The notes beneath the pieces are model-generated. The model was not told the origin of the DNA, ran no database searches, and saw only the letters and a program-made list of their open reading frames with translations. Source: Shewanella woodyi ATCC 51908 (GTDB lineage: Bacteria > Pseudomonadota > Gammaproteobacteria > Enterobacterales > Shewanellaceae). Taken from it: a stretch of 64,000 bases of DNA. Position 1 is the first letter of the stretch. Each line of letters opens with the position of its first letter. The position numbers and the translations under genes are program-made. Below, in pieces: positions 9,436 through 18,087 of the stretch. Where the stretch lies: assembly GCF_000019525.1 (NCBI RefSeq), contig NC_010506.1, positions 1,984,001 to 2,048,000 of the forward strand, read 5' to 3'.

Positions 9436-10125
9436 ATGAATAAATATTGGTTATGGACAGTATCAAGCTTGGTGCTGCTACCGGTATTAGCAGGTTGTGC
9501 TTCAACAGGTGGTAAACCGATTGCTGACGATCCTTACTACGCACCGGTGTACCCTGAAGCGCCACCGACTAAAATCGCGGCAACGGGATCCATGTATCAA
9601 GACAGCCAAGCTTCTAGTCTCTATTCTGATATTAAGGCTTTGAAAGTTGGTGATATTATTACTGTTATCTTGATGGAGCAGACGCAAGCCAAGAAAAGCG
9701 CTAATAATGAGATTAAAAAAGGCACGGATCTGTCCTTGGACCCTATTTATGCTGGCGGCGGCAATATCAGTATTGGAGGTCAACCTATCGATCTCAGGTA
9801 TTCAGACAGTATGAATACCAAACGTGAGTCTGGAGCCGATCAAAGCAATAGCTTATCAGGGAGTATCTCTGCAAACGTGATGCAGGTGCTAAATAACGGC
9901 AACTTGGTTATCCGTGGTGAAAAGTGGATCAGTATCAATAATGGTGATGAGTTTGTTCGTTTGACGGGCATTGTTCGCTCTCAAGATATTCGTCCTGACA
10001 ACACGATTGACTCTCCACGTGTGGCGAATGCAAGGATCCAATACAGTGGTACAGGTACTTTTGCTGATGTGCAAAAGGTGGGGTGGTTAAGCTCATTCTT
10101 TATGGGCAGCTGGTGGCCTTTCTAA
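9436..10125 (+). CDS. flgH: FlgH, L-ring lipoprotein
   Basis: 229 residues with a lipoprotein signal whose lipobox is LAGC, making C21 the lipidated residue. Conserved FlgH segments follow ([64 protein letters not shown]). It forms the outer-membrane L ring. The flgI start lies 10 bases downstream behind AAGGAGG. Confidence 0.97.
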   Translation: MNKYWLWTVSSLVLLPVLAGCASTGGKPIADDPYYAPVYPEAPPTKIAATGSMYQDSQASSLYSDIKALKVGDIITVILMEQTQAKKSANNEIKKGTDLSLDPIYAGGGNISIGGQPIDLRYSDSMNTKRESGADQSNSLSGSISANVMQVLNNGNLVIRGEKWISINNGDEFVRLTGIVRSQDIRPDNTIDSPRVANARIQYSGTGTFADVQKVGWLSSFFMGSWWPF

Positions 10126-10135
10126 GGAGGTAAAC

Positions 10136-11227
10136 ATGAAACTTAAACTATTTCTTCTATCCGTTTTGCTGTTAGTTTCAGGATCTAGTCAGGCTCAGAG
10201 GATCAAAGATATCGCCAATGTGCAAGGTGTGCGAAGTAACCAACTAATTGGCTATGGTTTGGTTGTTGGTTTGCCTGGCACTGGTGAGAAGACCACCTAT
10301 ACCGAACAAACATTCAAAACCATGTTGAAAAACTTTGGTATCAACTTGCCTGATAACTTAAGGCCTAAGATTAAAAACGTTGCTGTGGTTGCCGTACATG
10401 CTGAAATGCCAGCATTTATAAAACCAGGTCAAACTCTTGACGTGACGGTTTCAAGCTTAGGTGAGGCAAAAAGTTTACGTGGTGGCACCTTACTACAGAC
10501 TTTTCTGAAAGGGGTCGATGGTAATGTGTATGCGATTGCGCAAGGAAGTATGGTGGTCAGTGGCTTTAGCGCTGAGGGGCTTGATGGCTCTAAAGTTATC
10601 CAAAATACACCGACAGTGGGACGTATCCCAAATGGCGGTATTGTTGAAAGAACGGTGACAACCCCGTTTTCAACTGGCGATCACTTAACCTTTAACTTAC
10701 GCCGAGCCGACTTCTCGACAGCTAAACGACTCGCGGATGCGATCAATGAGCTGCTTGGCCCTGGGATGGCAAGACCGCTCGATGCTGCATCGGTGCAGGT
10801 GAGTGCGCCTAGGGATGTTTCTCAACGTGTCTCTTTCTTGGCGACACTTGAAAATATTCAGGTAGAACCAGCGTCAGAGTCAGCTAAGGTGATCGTTAAC
10901 TCTCGAACCGGCACCATTGTTGTTGGAAGAGAAGTGCGCTTGCTTCCTGCTGCAGTGACCCACGGTGGTTTAACGGTAACAATTGCGGAAGCAACGCAGG
11001 TTTCACAACCTAACCCTCTTGCTGGTGGTCAAACCGTAGTGACGGCCGATACCACGATTGATGTGGCGGAGGAGGATAGCCGTATGTTTCTGTTTAACCC
11101 AGGAACGACATTGGATGAGTTAGTTAGGGCTGTTAACCTTGTTGGCGCAGCACCATCAGATGTGCTGGCTATTCTTGAAGCATTAAAGATGGCTGGCGCA
11201 CTGCACGGTGAACTTATCATTATTTAG
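10136..11227 (+). CDS. flgI: FlgI, P-ring protein
   Basis: 363 residues with a Sec signal peptide cleaved after SSQA (about residue 20). The mature part begins [20 protein letters not shown], the family signature, and continues [10 protein letters not shown]. It ends [21 protein letters not shown]. It forms the periplasmic P ring with help from FlgA. It is the last gene before a strong terminator. Confidence 0.97.
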   Translation: MKLKLFLLSVLLLVSGSSQAQRIKDIANVQGVRSNQLIGYGLVVGLPGTGEKTTYTEQTFKTMLKNFGINLPDNLRPKIKNVAVVAVHAEMPAFIKPGQTLDVTVSSLGEAKSLRGGTLLQTFLKGVDGNVYAIAQGSMVVSGFSAEGLDGSKVIQNTPTVGRIPNGGIVERTVTTPFSTGDHLTFNLRRADFSTAKRLADAINELLGPGMARPLDAASVQVSAPRDVSQRVSFLATLENIQVEPASESAKVIVNSRTGTIVVGREVRLLPAAVTHGGLTVTIAEATQVSQPNPLAGGQTVVTADTTIDVAEEDSRMFLFNPGTTLDELVRAVNLVGAAPSDVLAILEALKMAGALHGELIII

Positions 11228-11254
11228 TTTTTCACACCTGCGCCTATCAATAAG

Positions 11255-11285
11255 AAAGGCTTAGCTAAACAGCTAGGCCTTTTTC
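11255..11285 (+). terminator. Rho-independent terminator after flgI
   Basis: Stem AAAGGCTTAGCT pairs with AGCTAGGCCTTT (one G-U pair) around the loop AAAC, followed by a T tract. It separates the flgF-I unit from flgJKL, which has its own sigma-54 promoter. Confidence 0.88.
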
Positions 11286-11339
11286 AATTCAAATAGCAAA
11301 TCACAAATGCATTCAACTTCTTATGCTAATAAGTATATT

Positions 11340-11355
11340 TGGTACGCCATTTGCA
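11340..11355 (+). promoter_or_regulatory. Sigma-54 promoter of flgJ
   Basis: TGGTACGCCATTTGCA has GG at 11341-11342 and GC at 11353-11354, 10 bases apart. It directly follows the flgI terminator and precedes the flgJ ATG by about 50 bases. Confidence 0.83.
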
Positions 11356-11404
11356 GCAAATAGGCATCAACGTCTGATTATTGTCGCTACTGTTGGAACA
11401 CTCT

Positions 11405-12415
11405 ATGGAAAAGCTCTCAAACTCATCTCATTTTTTGGATCTAGGAGGCCTAGATTCACTTAGGGCTCAGGCCAAAAAAGATGATAAAGCGGCTTTAAAA
11501 GAGGTTGCTCAGCAGTTTGAAGGTATTTTTGTTCAGATGCTAATGAAGAGTATGCGTGATGCCAATGCTGCTTTTGAGTCTGATAGCCCGATGAATAGCC
11601 AATACACCAAGTTTTATGAGCAGATGCACGATCAGCAGATGTCTGTAAACCTTTCTGACAAAGGGATGTTGGGCCTTGCGGATCTTATGGTGCAGCAGCT
11701 CTCGCCAGAAACAAGTAATGTTACCCCCGCGTCTGTACTTAGAGGCAATGCCAATTTAGGCGAAGGTGTCGAGCAGGCGATGGTGATGAGCCGTGCCACT
11801 CGGGGAGGAGCCATTACGCAGCATGCTTCTCAACCAGCGCTAGACACCGAAGCGGCAATGGAACCGCTAAAAGCTGTGTTGTCTGGCAAGCAATTGCCGT
11901 CTGAGGCAACTAGCTCAAATATGACTTTTGCAGATCGAAATGATTTTATTGCCAAGCTCTACCCCCATGCTAAAAAAGCGGCTGACAGCTTAGGTACACA
12001 ACCTGAGGTCTTGATTGCCCAGTCCGCGCTAGAAACCGGATGGGGACAGAAGATGATTAAGCGCCAGGGGGGCGACTCGAGTAACAATCTATTTAATATC
12101 AAGGCGGATAATCGTTGGCAAGGGGATAAAGCTGCAGTGAAAACCCTCGAGTTTGAACAGGGTGTTGCAGTGCAGCAAAGAGCTGATTTTCGAGTTTATG
12201 ATGGGATTAAGCAGAGCTTTGATGATTTTGTCAGCTTCATTTCCGATGGACCAAGGTACCAAGAAGCGATGAAGAAAGCGGCTAATCCGAATGAGTTTAT
12301 TAAAGCCTTACAAGATGCTGGTTATGCAACCGATCCTGAATACGCCAACAAGGTGATTAAGGTAATGAAGTCACTCTCATCTGAGCTTCAGACAGTTATA
12401 CCGGGAGATAAGTAA
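11405..12415 (+). CDS. flgJ: FlgJ, rod cap and peptidoglycan hydrolase
   Basis: 336 residues starting MEKLSNSSHFLDLGG; an in-frame TTG at 11381 would add eight residues but has no better ribosome site. Two domains are visible: the N-terminal rod-binding domain (QFEGIFVQMLMKSMRDANAA) and a C-terminal glucosaminidase domain with the catalytic glutamate in IAQSALETGWGQK. It clears peptidoglycan for the growing rod. A 46-base gap precedes flgK. Confidence 0.95.
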   Translation: MEKLSNSSHFLDLGGLDSLRAQAKKDDKAALKEVAQQFEGIFVQMLMKSMRDANAAFESDSPMNSQYTKFYEQMHDQQMSVNLSDKGMLGLADLMVQQLSPETSNVTPASVLRGNANLGEGVEQAMVMSRATRGGAITQHASQPALDTEAAMEPLKAVLSGKQLPSEATSSNMTFADRNDFIAKLYPHAKKAADSLGTQPEVLIAQSALETGWGQKMIKRQGGDSSNNLFNIKADNRWQGDKAAVKTLEFEQGVAVQQRADFRVYDGIKQSFDDFVSFISDGPRYQEAMKKAANPNEFIKALQDAGYATDPEYANKVIKVMKSLSSELQTVIPGDK

Positions 12416-12461
12416 TGAGCTATCTGCTTATCAGTATCGAACAATTTAGGAGTGCCTGGTA

Positions 12462-14375
12462 ATGGGTATGGATCTTCTTAATATTGCAAGAACAGGTGTT
12501 TTGGCCTCTCAGTCACAACTGGCGGTTACTAGTAATAATATTGCCAATGCCAATACTCAAGGCTACCACAGACAGGTCGCTGAGCAATCGAGTTTGGATA
12601 ACCAGCGTCTGGGCGGTAACTTTTTCGGTTCTGGTACTTATATCTCAGATGTAAAGCGTATCTATAATGATTACGCGGCAAGAGAGCTCCGGATTGGTCA
12701 AACGACTGTCAGTGAGGCGCAGGCTACTCAGATTAAGATGGGTGAACTGGATCAGCTGTTTTCTCAAATTGGTAAATCCATTCCTCAGGGACTGAACGAT
12801 CTTTTTGCTGGATTGAACAGCTTAGCCGATCTACCCGACGATATCGGAATTAGAAATAATGTATTAGGTTCTGCAGGACATCTAGCCAGTAGCTTGAATC
12901 AGATGCAAGCACACCTAGATGGGCAGATGAAGCAGACCAATGATCAAATCGCTGGTATTACCGACAGAATTAATGAGATTGGTAATGAGTTAGGCCATAT
13001 TAACCGTGAACTGATGAAGTCGCAGGGCGAAGATATGTCGTTACTGGATAAGCAAGATGCGCTTATTCAGGAGCTTAGCCAGTATTCTCAAGTTAATGTG
13101 ATCCCATTAGATACAGGGGCAAAAAGCATCATGTTAGGTGGTGCAGTGATGTTGGTGTCAGGCGAAGTGTCTATGGCAATAGGCACAACTGCTGGTGACC
13201 CATTCCCGAATGAATCGAGAGTGACTAGCTCTGCTGGGGCTCAAACGTTGATTATCGATCCGTCACAGATGGGAGGCCAACTTGGTGCTCTATATGAGTT
13301 TCGCAATGAAACCTTAGTTCAAGCTCAGTTGGAAGTTGGGCAGCTTGCATTGGGTGTTGCAGATGCTTTTAATCAGGCTCAATCACAAGGCTTCGATCTC
13401 TCAGGTGCACTGGGACAGAATATTTTTACTGATATTAATGATCCTGACATGGCAGTAGGCCGGGTTGGTGGGTTTGGTACTAATACTGGTAATGCTAATT
13501 TAAGAGTCAACATTGATGATACTTCTGCCTTAACTGGTGGAAGCTATGATTTAACCTTCACAGCCCCCGGTACTTATGAGCTAACGGACATCAATACCGG
13601 AGTGGTTACTCCTTTGACCTTAAATGGCTCTCAACTTGATGGTGGAGATGGCTTCTCTATTCATATTGATTCTGGCGCATTTGTTGACGGTGACAAATTT
13701 GAGATCCGCCCATCAGCTGGCGCTGCAGCAGGTATTAAAGTTGAGATGACCGATCCCAAGGGAATTGCAGCAGCGGGGCCGAAAATTACAGCGGGGACGG
13801 CTAATTCCGGTAATACCGAAATTGAGATCCTTAGCATAGATAGAAACAATGTGAACCTACCTTTAACGGGATCTGAACTGACTTATCAGATAGATCCTGT
13901 TGCAAATACCTTCACTGTCTTTGATGCATCGGGAACGTTAGTGAGTGCCGCCGCTCCATATACGCCGCCTACCATTACCAGCAATGGTTTCAGTTTTGAT
14001 GTGAATACGACATCTACATCGACAGAGAGTTTTACTTTCGATTTTACCTTTGCTGAGGGCGATAACAGTAATGCTGTTTCGATGGCACAGCTTAGCGAAG
14101 CTAAGTTGATGAACAGTGGAGGCTCTACATTAACCGACGTCTATGAAGGCACTAAGTTAGTTGTTGGCGGTAAGGCCAAAGCTGCATCCGTTGCTGTTGG
14201 CTCAGCCGAAGCGGTTTTCACCCAAGCCTATAACCGAGTTCAGAGTGAATCAGGGGTAAACCTAGATGAAGAAGCCGGTAACTTAATTCGATTTCAACAA
14301 GCCTATCAAGCGTCCGCAAGGATTATGACAACGGCTTCAGAGATCTTTGACACCTTATTTAGTTCTGTTCGATAG
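12462..14375 (+). CDS. flgK: FlgK, hook-filament junction protein 1
   Basis: 637 residues. N-terminal MGMDLLNIARTGVLASQSQL and NNIANANTQGYHRQ, and C-terminal LIRFQQAYQASARIMTTASE, which is the conserved junction-protein helix. Two close ATGs (12462 and 12468) are possible starts; GGAGTG lies at 12451-12456. It forms the first ring between hook and filament and is chaperoned by FlgN. It is probably co-transcribed with flgL. Confidence 0.96.
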   Translation: MGMDLLNIARTGVLASQSQLAVTSNNIANANTQGYHRQVAEQSSLDNQRLGGNFFGSGTYISDVKRIYNDYAARELRIGQTTVSEAQATQIKMGELDQLFSQIGKSIPQGLNDLFAGLNSLADLPDDIGIRNNVLGSAGHLASSLNQMQAHLDGQMKQTNDQIAGITDRINEIGNELGHINRELMKSQGEDMSLLDKQDALIQELSQYSQVNVIPLDTGAKSIMLGGAVMLVSGEVSMAIGTTAGDPFPNESRVTSSAGAQTLIIDPSQMGGQLGALYEFRNETLVQAQLEVGQLALGVADAFNQAQSQGFDLSGALGQNIFTDINDPDMAVGRVGGFGTNTGNANLRVNIDDTSALTGGSYDLTFTAPGTYELTDINTGVVTPLTLNGSQLDGGDGFSIHIDSGAFVDGDKFEIRPSAGAAAGIKVEMTDPKGIAAAGPKITAGTANSGNTEIEILSIDRNNVNLPLTGSELTYQIDPVANTFTVFDASGTLVSAAAPYTPPTITSNGFSFDVNTTSTSTESFTFDFTFAEGDNSNAVSMAQLSEAKLMNSGGSTLTDVYEGTKLVVGGKAKAASVAVGSAEAVFTQAYNRVQSESGVNLDEEAGNLIRFQQAYQASARIMTTASEIFDTLFSSVR

Positions 14376-14386
14376 GGGAAGCGAAT

Positions 14387-15577
14387 ATGAGGATTTCTAC
14401 TTCGCAGATGTTTAATCAAAGCATCAACAGTGTTCTGGATAAACAGACTGCTACTAGCAAAATATTAGATCAACTATCGAGTGGCAAGAAGGTCAATACT
14501 GCGGGTGATGATCCAGTAGCATCAGTAGGCATTGATAATTTAAATCAACAAAATGCCCTTGTTGATCAGTTTATGAAGAATATTGACTATGCCAAAAACC
14601 GCCTTGGTTTGAGTGAAAGTAAGCTTGGCACGGCTGAAACGTTAGTTGCTTCAACGCGAGAGCAAGTGATCCGTGCAATAAATGGTGGCCTGTCAGAGTC
14701 TGAGCGGCAAATGATTGCCGATGAGCTTAAAGGAACGTTAGAGGAACTCGTTGCGGTTGCAAATACTAAGGATGAATCGGGCAACTATATCTTCGCAGGC
14801 TTTGAAACTGGTAAGCAGCCTTTTGCCTTTGATAGTGCTGGAAACATGATATATAGCGGTGATAACGGAGCGCGAGAAGCGGTTATCGCCTCGGGTGTTA
14901 CGATTGCCACTAATATCCCTGGTGACAACGCTTTTATGAATGCTCCTAGTGGCTTAGGTGATTACAGCGCCAATTATCTGGCGAGTCAAGTTGGTGAGTT
15001 CTCTGTTGATAGTGCCAAAATAACGAACCCTGGTACATATGTTGAAGATACCTACACTTTTACTATGGTGGGAGCGAATCTTGAGGTTAGAGATTCAAGT
15101 GCCACATTAGTGACAACAGAGGTCGGTTTTGATCCCACTAACCCTATCTCTTTTAACGGGATGGAGGTCAAGCTAGACGGTATGCCTACTGCAGGCGACA
15201 GCTTCTCAATTACTCCTCAGTCAGAGGTCAGTATTTTCGACACAATTAATCAAGCAATTTCTCTACTCGAAGATCCTAATAAGGTGAACACCCCACAAGG
15301 TGTTTCTGAATTGGCACAGATATTGAATAATATTGATAGTGGTGTCAATCAAATCAGTATTGCTCGAAGTGAAACAGGCAACAGCCTTAAAAGCATCGAA
15401 AGCTACAGTACTCACCATGTAGATGAGAAGTTAGTGAATAGTTCAACTCTATCTATGTTGGAAGATCTTGATTATGCATCGGCAATTACAGAGTTTGAGA
15501 AGCAGCAGTTAGCATTAAATGCGGTTTCAAGTGTATTTAGCAAGGTAGGGTCTGTTTCACTGTTCGATTACATATAG
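14387..15577 (+). CDS. flgL: FlgL, hook-filament junction protein 3
   Basis: 396 residues. The N-terminus MRISTSQMFNQSINSVLDKQ and the helix LDQLSSGKKVNTAGDDPVAS are flagellin-like, as in FlgL. The C-terminus ends DYASAITEFEKQQLALNAVS then FSKVGSVSLFDYI. It forms the second junction zone. The first flagellin gene starts only 79 bases later with no clear promoter between, so flaA may be read partly from flgJKL transcripts. Confidence 0.96.
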   Translation: MRISTSQMFNQSINSVLDKQTATSKILDQLSSGKKVNTAGDDPVASVGIDNLNQQNALVDQFMKNIDYAKNRLGLSESKLGTAETLVASTREQVIRAINGGLSESERQMIADELKGTLEELVAVANTKDESGNYIFAGFETGKQPFAFDSAGNMIYSGDNGAREAVIASGVTIATNIPGDNAFMNAPSGLGDYSANYLASQVGEFSVDSAKITNPGTYVEDTYTFTMVGANLEVRDSSATLVTTEVGFDPTNPISFNGMEVKLDGMPTAGDSFSITPQSEVSIFDTINQAISLLEDPNKVNTPQGVSELAQILNNIDSGVNQISIARSETGNSLKSIESYSTHHVDEKLVNSSTLSMLEDLDYASAITEFEKQQLALNAVSSVFSKVGSVSLFDYI

Positions 15578-15610
15578 ACCCTGTTTGAGTAAAAAATCAA
15601 TCTAATTTTA

Positions 15611-15630
15611 GCCAAGGTCGCAATCTTGGC
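15611..15630 (+). promoter_or_regulatory. Hairpin in the flaA leader
   Basis: GCCAAG (15611-15616) pairs with CTTGGC (15625-15630) around GTCGCAAT. It lies 26 bases before the flaA ATG and is not followed by a T run, so it looks more like a leader structure than a terminator. Confidence 0.4.
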
Positions 15631-15656
15631 CTTGTACTAAGAAAGAGGAAGTCAAA

Positions 15657-16478
15657 ATGGCTATTACAGTTAATACTAACGTGACATCGTTGAAAGCGCA
15701 GAAAAACCTGAACACATCTAGTGGTAATCTAGCCACCTCCATGGAGCGGTTATCGAGTGGTTTAAAGATTAACAGTGCAAAAGATGATGCGGCTGGTCTT
15801 GCTATCTCAAACCGCCTGAACTCACAAGTTCGTGGTTTGGAAGTGGGCATGCGAAATGCTAATGATGCGATATCGATTGCACAAATCGCAGAAGGTGCGA
15901 TGCAGGAGCAAACAAACATGCTTCAGCGTATGCGTGATTTGACCATTCAGTCTGAAAACGGTGCAAACAGCACTGAAGATTTAGCTGCGTTAAAAGCTGA
16001 GATGGATCAACTTGCTACAGAAATTGATAATATTGGTACTAGTACGGCGTTTGGTAATACTAAGTTGCTACAAGGCGGTTTTTCAGCTGGTAAGATTTTC
16101 CAGGTTGGTCACCAAGAGGGTGAGGATGTCAAGGTTGTTGTTAAGAAAACGGACAAAACTTCTTTATCTGTTGCCGCGTTGAATAATGCAACTTCTGCAA
16201 ATAGAGCATCGTCATTAGCAGCTATCGATAAAGCGATTAAAACTATCGATACACAAAGGGCTGATCTCGGTGCGGTTCAGAATCGTCTTGCTCACAATAT
16301 CAGTAACAGTGCTAATACCCAAGCTAACGTTGCTGATGCGAAGAGTCGTATTGTGGATGTGGATTTTGCCAAAGAGACTGCGACCATGACTAAGAATCAG
16401 GTATTGCAACAAACAGGCTCGGCAATGCTGGCTCAGGCAAACCAATTGCCACAAGTTGCGCTATCTCTTCTAGGGTAA
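15657..16478 (+). CDS. flaA: Flagellin FlaA (first of two)
   Basis: 273 residues, a short flagellin with conserved N-terminal ([40 protein letters not shown]) and C-terminal helices ([38 protein letters not shown]) and only a small central region, so the D2/D3 part is minimal. It is very close to the next gene (flaB). Shewanella polar filaments are known to be built from two such flagellins. No sigma-28 site of flaB quality is seen upstream. Confidence 0.95.
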   Translation: MAITVNTNVTSLKAQKNLNTSSGNLATSMERLSSGLKINSAKDDAAGLAISNRLNSQVRGLEVGMRNANDAISIAQIAEGAMQEQTNMLQRMRDLTIQSENGANSTEDLAALKAEMDQLATEIDNIGTSTAFGNTKLLQGGFSAGKIFQVGHQEGEDVKVVVKKTDKTSLSVAALNNATSANRASSLAAIDKAIKTIDTQRADLGAVQNRLAHNISNSANTQANVADAKSRIVDVDFAKETATMTKNQVLQQTGSAMLAQANQLPQVALSLLG

Positions 16479-16493
16479 AAATGGTTATGCCAG

Positions 16494-16530
16494 AAAGCGA
16501 CTCATGCACATTTTGTGTGGAGTCGCTTTT
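16494..16530 (+). terminator. Rho-independent terminator after flaA
   Basis: Perfect 10-bp stem AAAGCGACTC / GAGTCGCTTT with a partly self-complementary loop (CACATTTTGTGTG) and a terminal TTTT. It insulates flaA from flaB. Confidence 0.88.
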
Positions 16531-16610
16531 AGCTATCTGCTCTATCGTGTTTATTTCTTATTGTTTTTTATGATATTTATTTGTCTTTAAGTTTTTTTGA
16601 AAAAAAAGGT

Positions 16611-16637
16611 TAAAGATAAAAAATCCTCTGCCGTTAA
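16611..16637 (+). promoter_or_regulatory. Sigma-28 (FliA) promoter of flaB
   Basis: TAAA (16611-16614), 15 bases, GCCGTTAA (16630-16637): one mismatch from TAAA-N15-GCCGATAA. It gives a leader of about 70 bases before the flaB ATG. Confidence 0.88.
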
Positions 16638-16660
16638 ATATACTGTAACCGATATGCTCC

Positions 16661-16696
16661 GCCTGGCTAAGAAGACAGGCAAAGTTTCAAGCCAGG
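16661..16696 (+). promoter_or_regulatory. Two mutually exclusive hairpins in the flaB leader
   Basis: CCTGGCT (16662-16668) can pair with AGCCAGG (16690-16696). Alternatively GCCTG (16661-16665) can pair with CAGGC (16676-16680). The two stems share bases, so only one can form. The ribosome site GAGG follows at 16704-16707. Confidence 0.4.
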
Positions 16697-16716
16697 TATT
16701 AAAGAGGAAACAAATT

Positions 16717-17535
16717 ATGGCTATTACAGTAAATACGAACGTAACATCATTGAAGGCTCAGAAAAACCTGAATAATTCAAGTGGTAATCTAGCTACCTCT
16801 ATGGAGCGTCTATCAAGTGGTTTGCGTATTAATAGCGCAAAAGATGATGCGGCAGGTCTAGCGATTTCAAACCGTCTTAACAGCCAGGTTCGTGGCCTTG
16901 AAGTCGGTATGCGTAACGCAAACGATGCTATCTCTATTGCTCAAATAGCAGAAGGTGCAATGCAAGAGCAGACTAACATGCTACAACGTATGCGTGATTT
17001 GACTGTTCAAGCGGAAAACGGTGCAAACAGTGCTGATGATATTGCAGCACTTAAAGCTGAGATGGATCAATTAGCAACTGAAATTGATGCGATTGGTACT
17101 AGTACGGCATTTGGTAATACTAAACTGATGACTGGTGGCTTCTCTGCAGGTAAGACCTTCCAAGTGGGTCACCAAGAGGGTGAAGATGTTAAAGTTACTG
17201 TAAAGAAAACAGATAAAACATCTCTTTCTGTTGGTTCATTAGCTTTAGCTACCTCTGCAAACCGCGCGTCAGCATTAGGTGCTATCGATAAAGCGATTAA
17301 GACTATTGATACGCAAAGAGCTGATTTAGGTGCGATTCAAAACCGTCTTTCTCACAACATTAGTAACAGTGCGAACACTCAGGCAAACGTTGCCGATGCT
17401 AAGAGTCGTATCGTAGATGTGGATTTTGCGAAAGAAACATCAGCAATGACTAAGAACCAGGTACTTCAACAAACAGGTTCAGCGATGCTAGCTCAGGCTA
17501 ACCAGCTACCTCAAGTTGCTCTATCACTACTATAA
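16717..17535 (+). CDS. flaB: Flagellin FlaB (second, probably major)
   Basis: 272 residues beginning [20 protein letters not shown] at ATG 16717, behind AAGAGGAAA. A longer open frame from a TTG at 16597 begins upstream of the sigma-28 promoter and is not used. It is nearly identical to FlaA along the N- and C-terminal helices and differs mainly at about residues 170-195. FliA-driven transcription marks it as the late-class filament subunit. In Shewanella oneidensis FlaB is the main filament protein; that role here is inferred. Confidence 0.96.
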   Translation: MAITVNTNVTSLKAQKNLNNSSGNLATSMERLSSGLRINSAKDDAAGLAISNRLNSQVRGLEVGMRNANDAISIAQIAEGAMQEQTNMLQRMRDLTVQAENGANSADDIAALKAEMDQLATEIDAIGTSTAFGNTKLMTGGFSAGKTFQVGHQEGEDVKVTVKKTDKTSLSVGSLALATSANRASALGAIDKAIKTIDTQRADLGAIQNRLSHNISNSANTQANVADAKSRIVDVDFAKETSAMTKNQVLQQTGSAMLAQANQLPQVALSLL

Positions 17536-17536
17536 T

Positions 17537-17601
17537 ATCAACTAAAGGTTAGTTGATAGATGATATAGTTGAAAGGGAGGTTCGGTCACGGATCTCCCTT
17601 T
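17537..17601 (+). terminator. Tandem hairpins after flaB
   Basis: Just after the stop, ATCAACTA (17537-17544) pairs with TAGTTGAT (17550-17557). A second stem AAAGGGAG (17572-17579) pairs with CTCCCTTT (17594-17601). The second ends in TTT but lacks a long T run, so it may attenuate or stabilise the flagellin mRNA rather than stop all transcription into flaG. Confidence 0.55.
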
Positions 17602-17648
17602 GTTGGTTCTAAGATTGTGAAGTTATATAGTGGGAGGAGAGTACAGTT

Positions 17649-18038
17649 ATGGATATCAATTTTACAAACTCATCCAGCACAGCAACTGCTAAAATTGAGA
17701 TCAGTACTACGCCAGTTAAATCAACTGCAGCAGAGAGTTCAGAACTTGAACGTCGTGCAACAATTCAAGCAGTAGAAGAGACTGAAAAAGAAACTGAAGT
17801 TCAGTCAAAAACCAGTCAAGCTGAGATGCAACAGCTCGTTGAAGACCTATCTGATATGATGTCGGTTATGCGTAAAGGCTTAGCCTTTAAGATCGATGAA
17901 AGTTCAGGTAAGAATATTGTCAGTGTCATGGATGTTGATTCGGGTGACATTATTAGACAAATACCTAATGAAGAGGCGCTAAAATTAGCGCAAAAGCTGT
18001 CTGAAGTGACAGGTCTCTTGATGAAGACTGAAGCTTAA
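17649..18038 (+). CDS. flaG: FlaG-family filament-length protein
   Basis: 129 residues. After a Ser/Thr/Glu-rich N-terminal half comes the FlaG domain (about 60-129) with LAFKIDESSGKNIVSVMDVD and GDIIRQIPNEEALKLAQKLS. FlaG proteins lie beside flagellin genes and affect filament length in Pseudomonas, Vibrio and Campylobacter; the mechanism is unclear. The ribosome site GGAGGAG sits 11 bases before the ATG. It probably starts the flaG-fliD-fliT-fliS unit. Confidence 0.9.
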   Translation: MDINFTNSSSTATAKIEISTTPVKSTAAESSELERRATIQAVEETEKETEVQSKTSQAEMQQLVEDLSDMMSVMRKGLAFKIDESSGKNIVSVMDVDSGDIIRQIPNEEALKLAQKLSEVTGLLMKTEA

Positions 18039-18087
18039 ATTGTCAGTTTTATATTTAGTTTTAACATTATAGTTTTATGAGGTTTTT

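Noticed and set aside
15611..15630. Terminator between flgL and flaA
   Set aside because: The stem has only six pairs and no T run follows, so a leader hairpin is more likely.
16597..16716. N-terminal extension of FlaB
   Set aside because: The extension would begin upstream of the sigma-28 promoter and differs from the invariant flagellin N-terminus, which starts at 16717.
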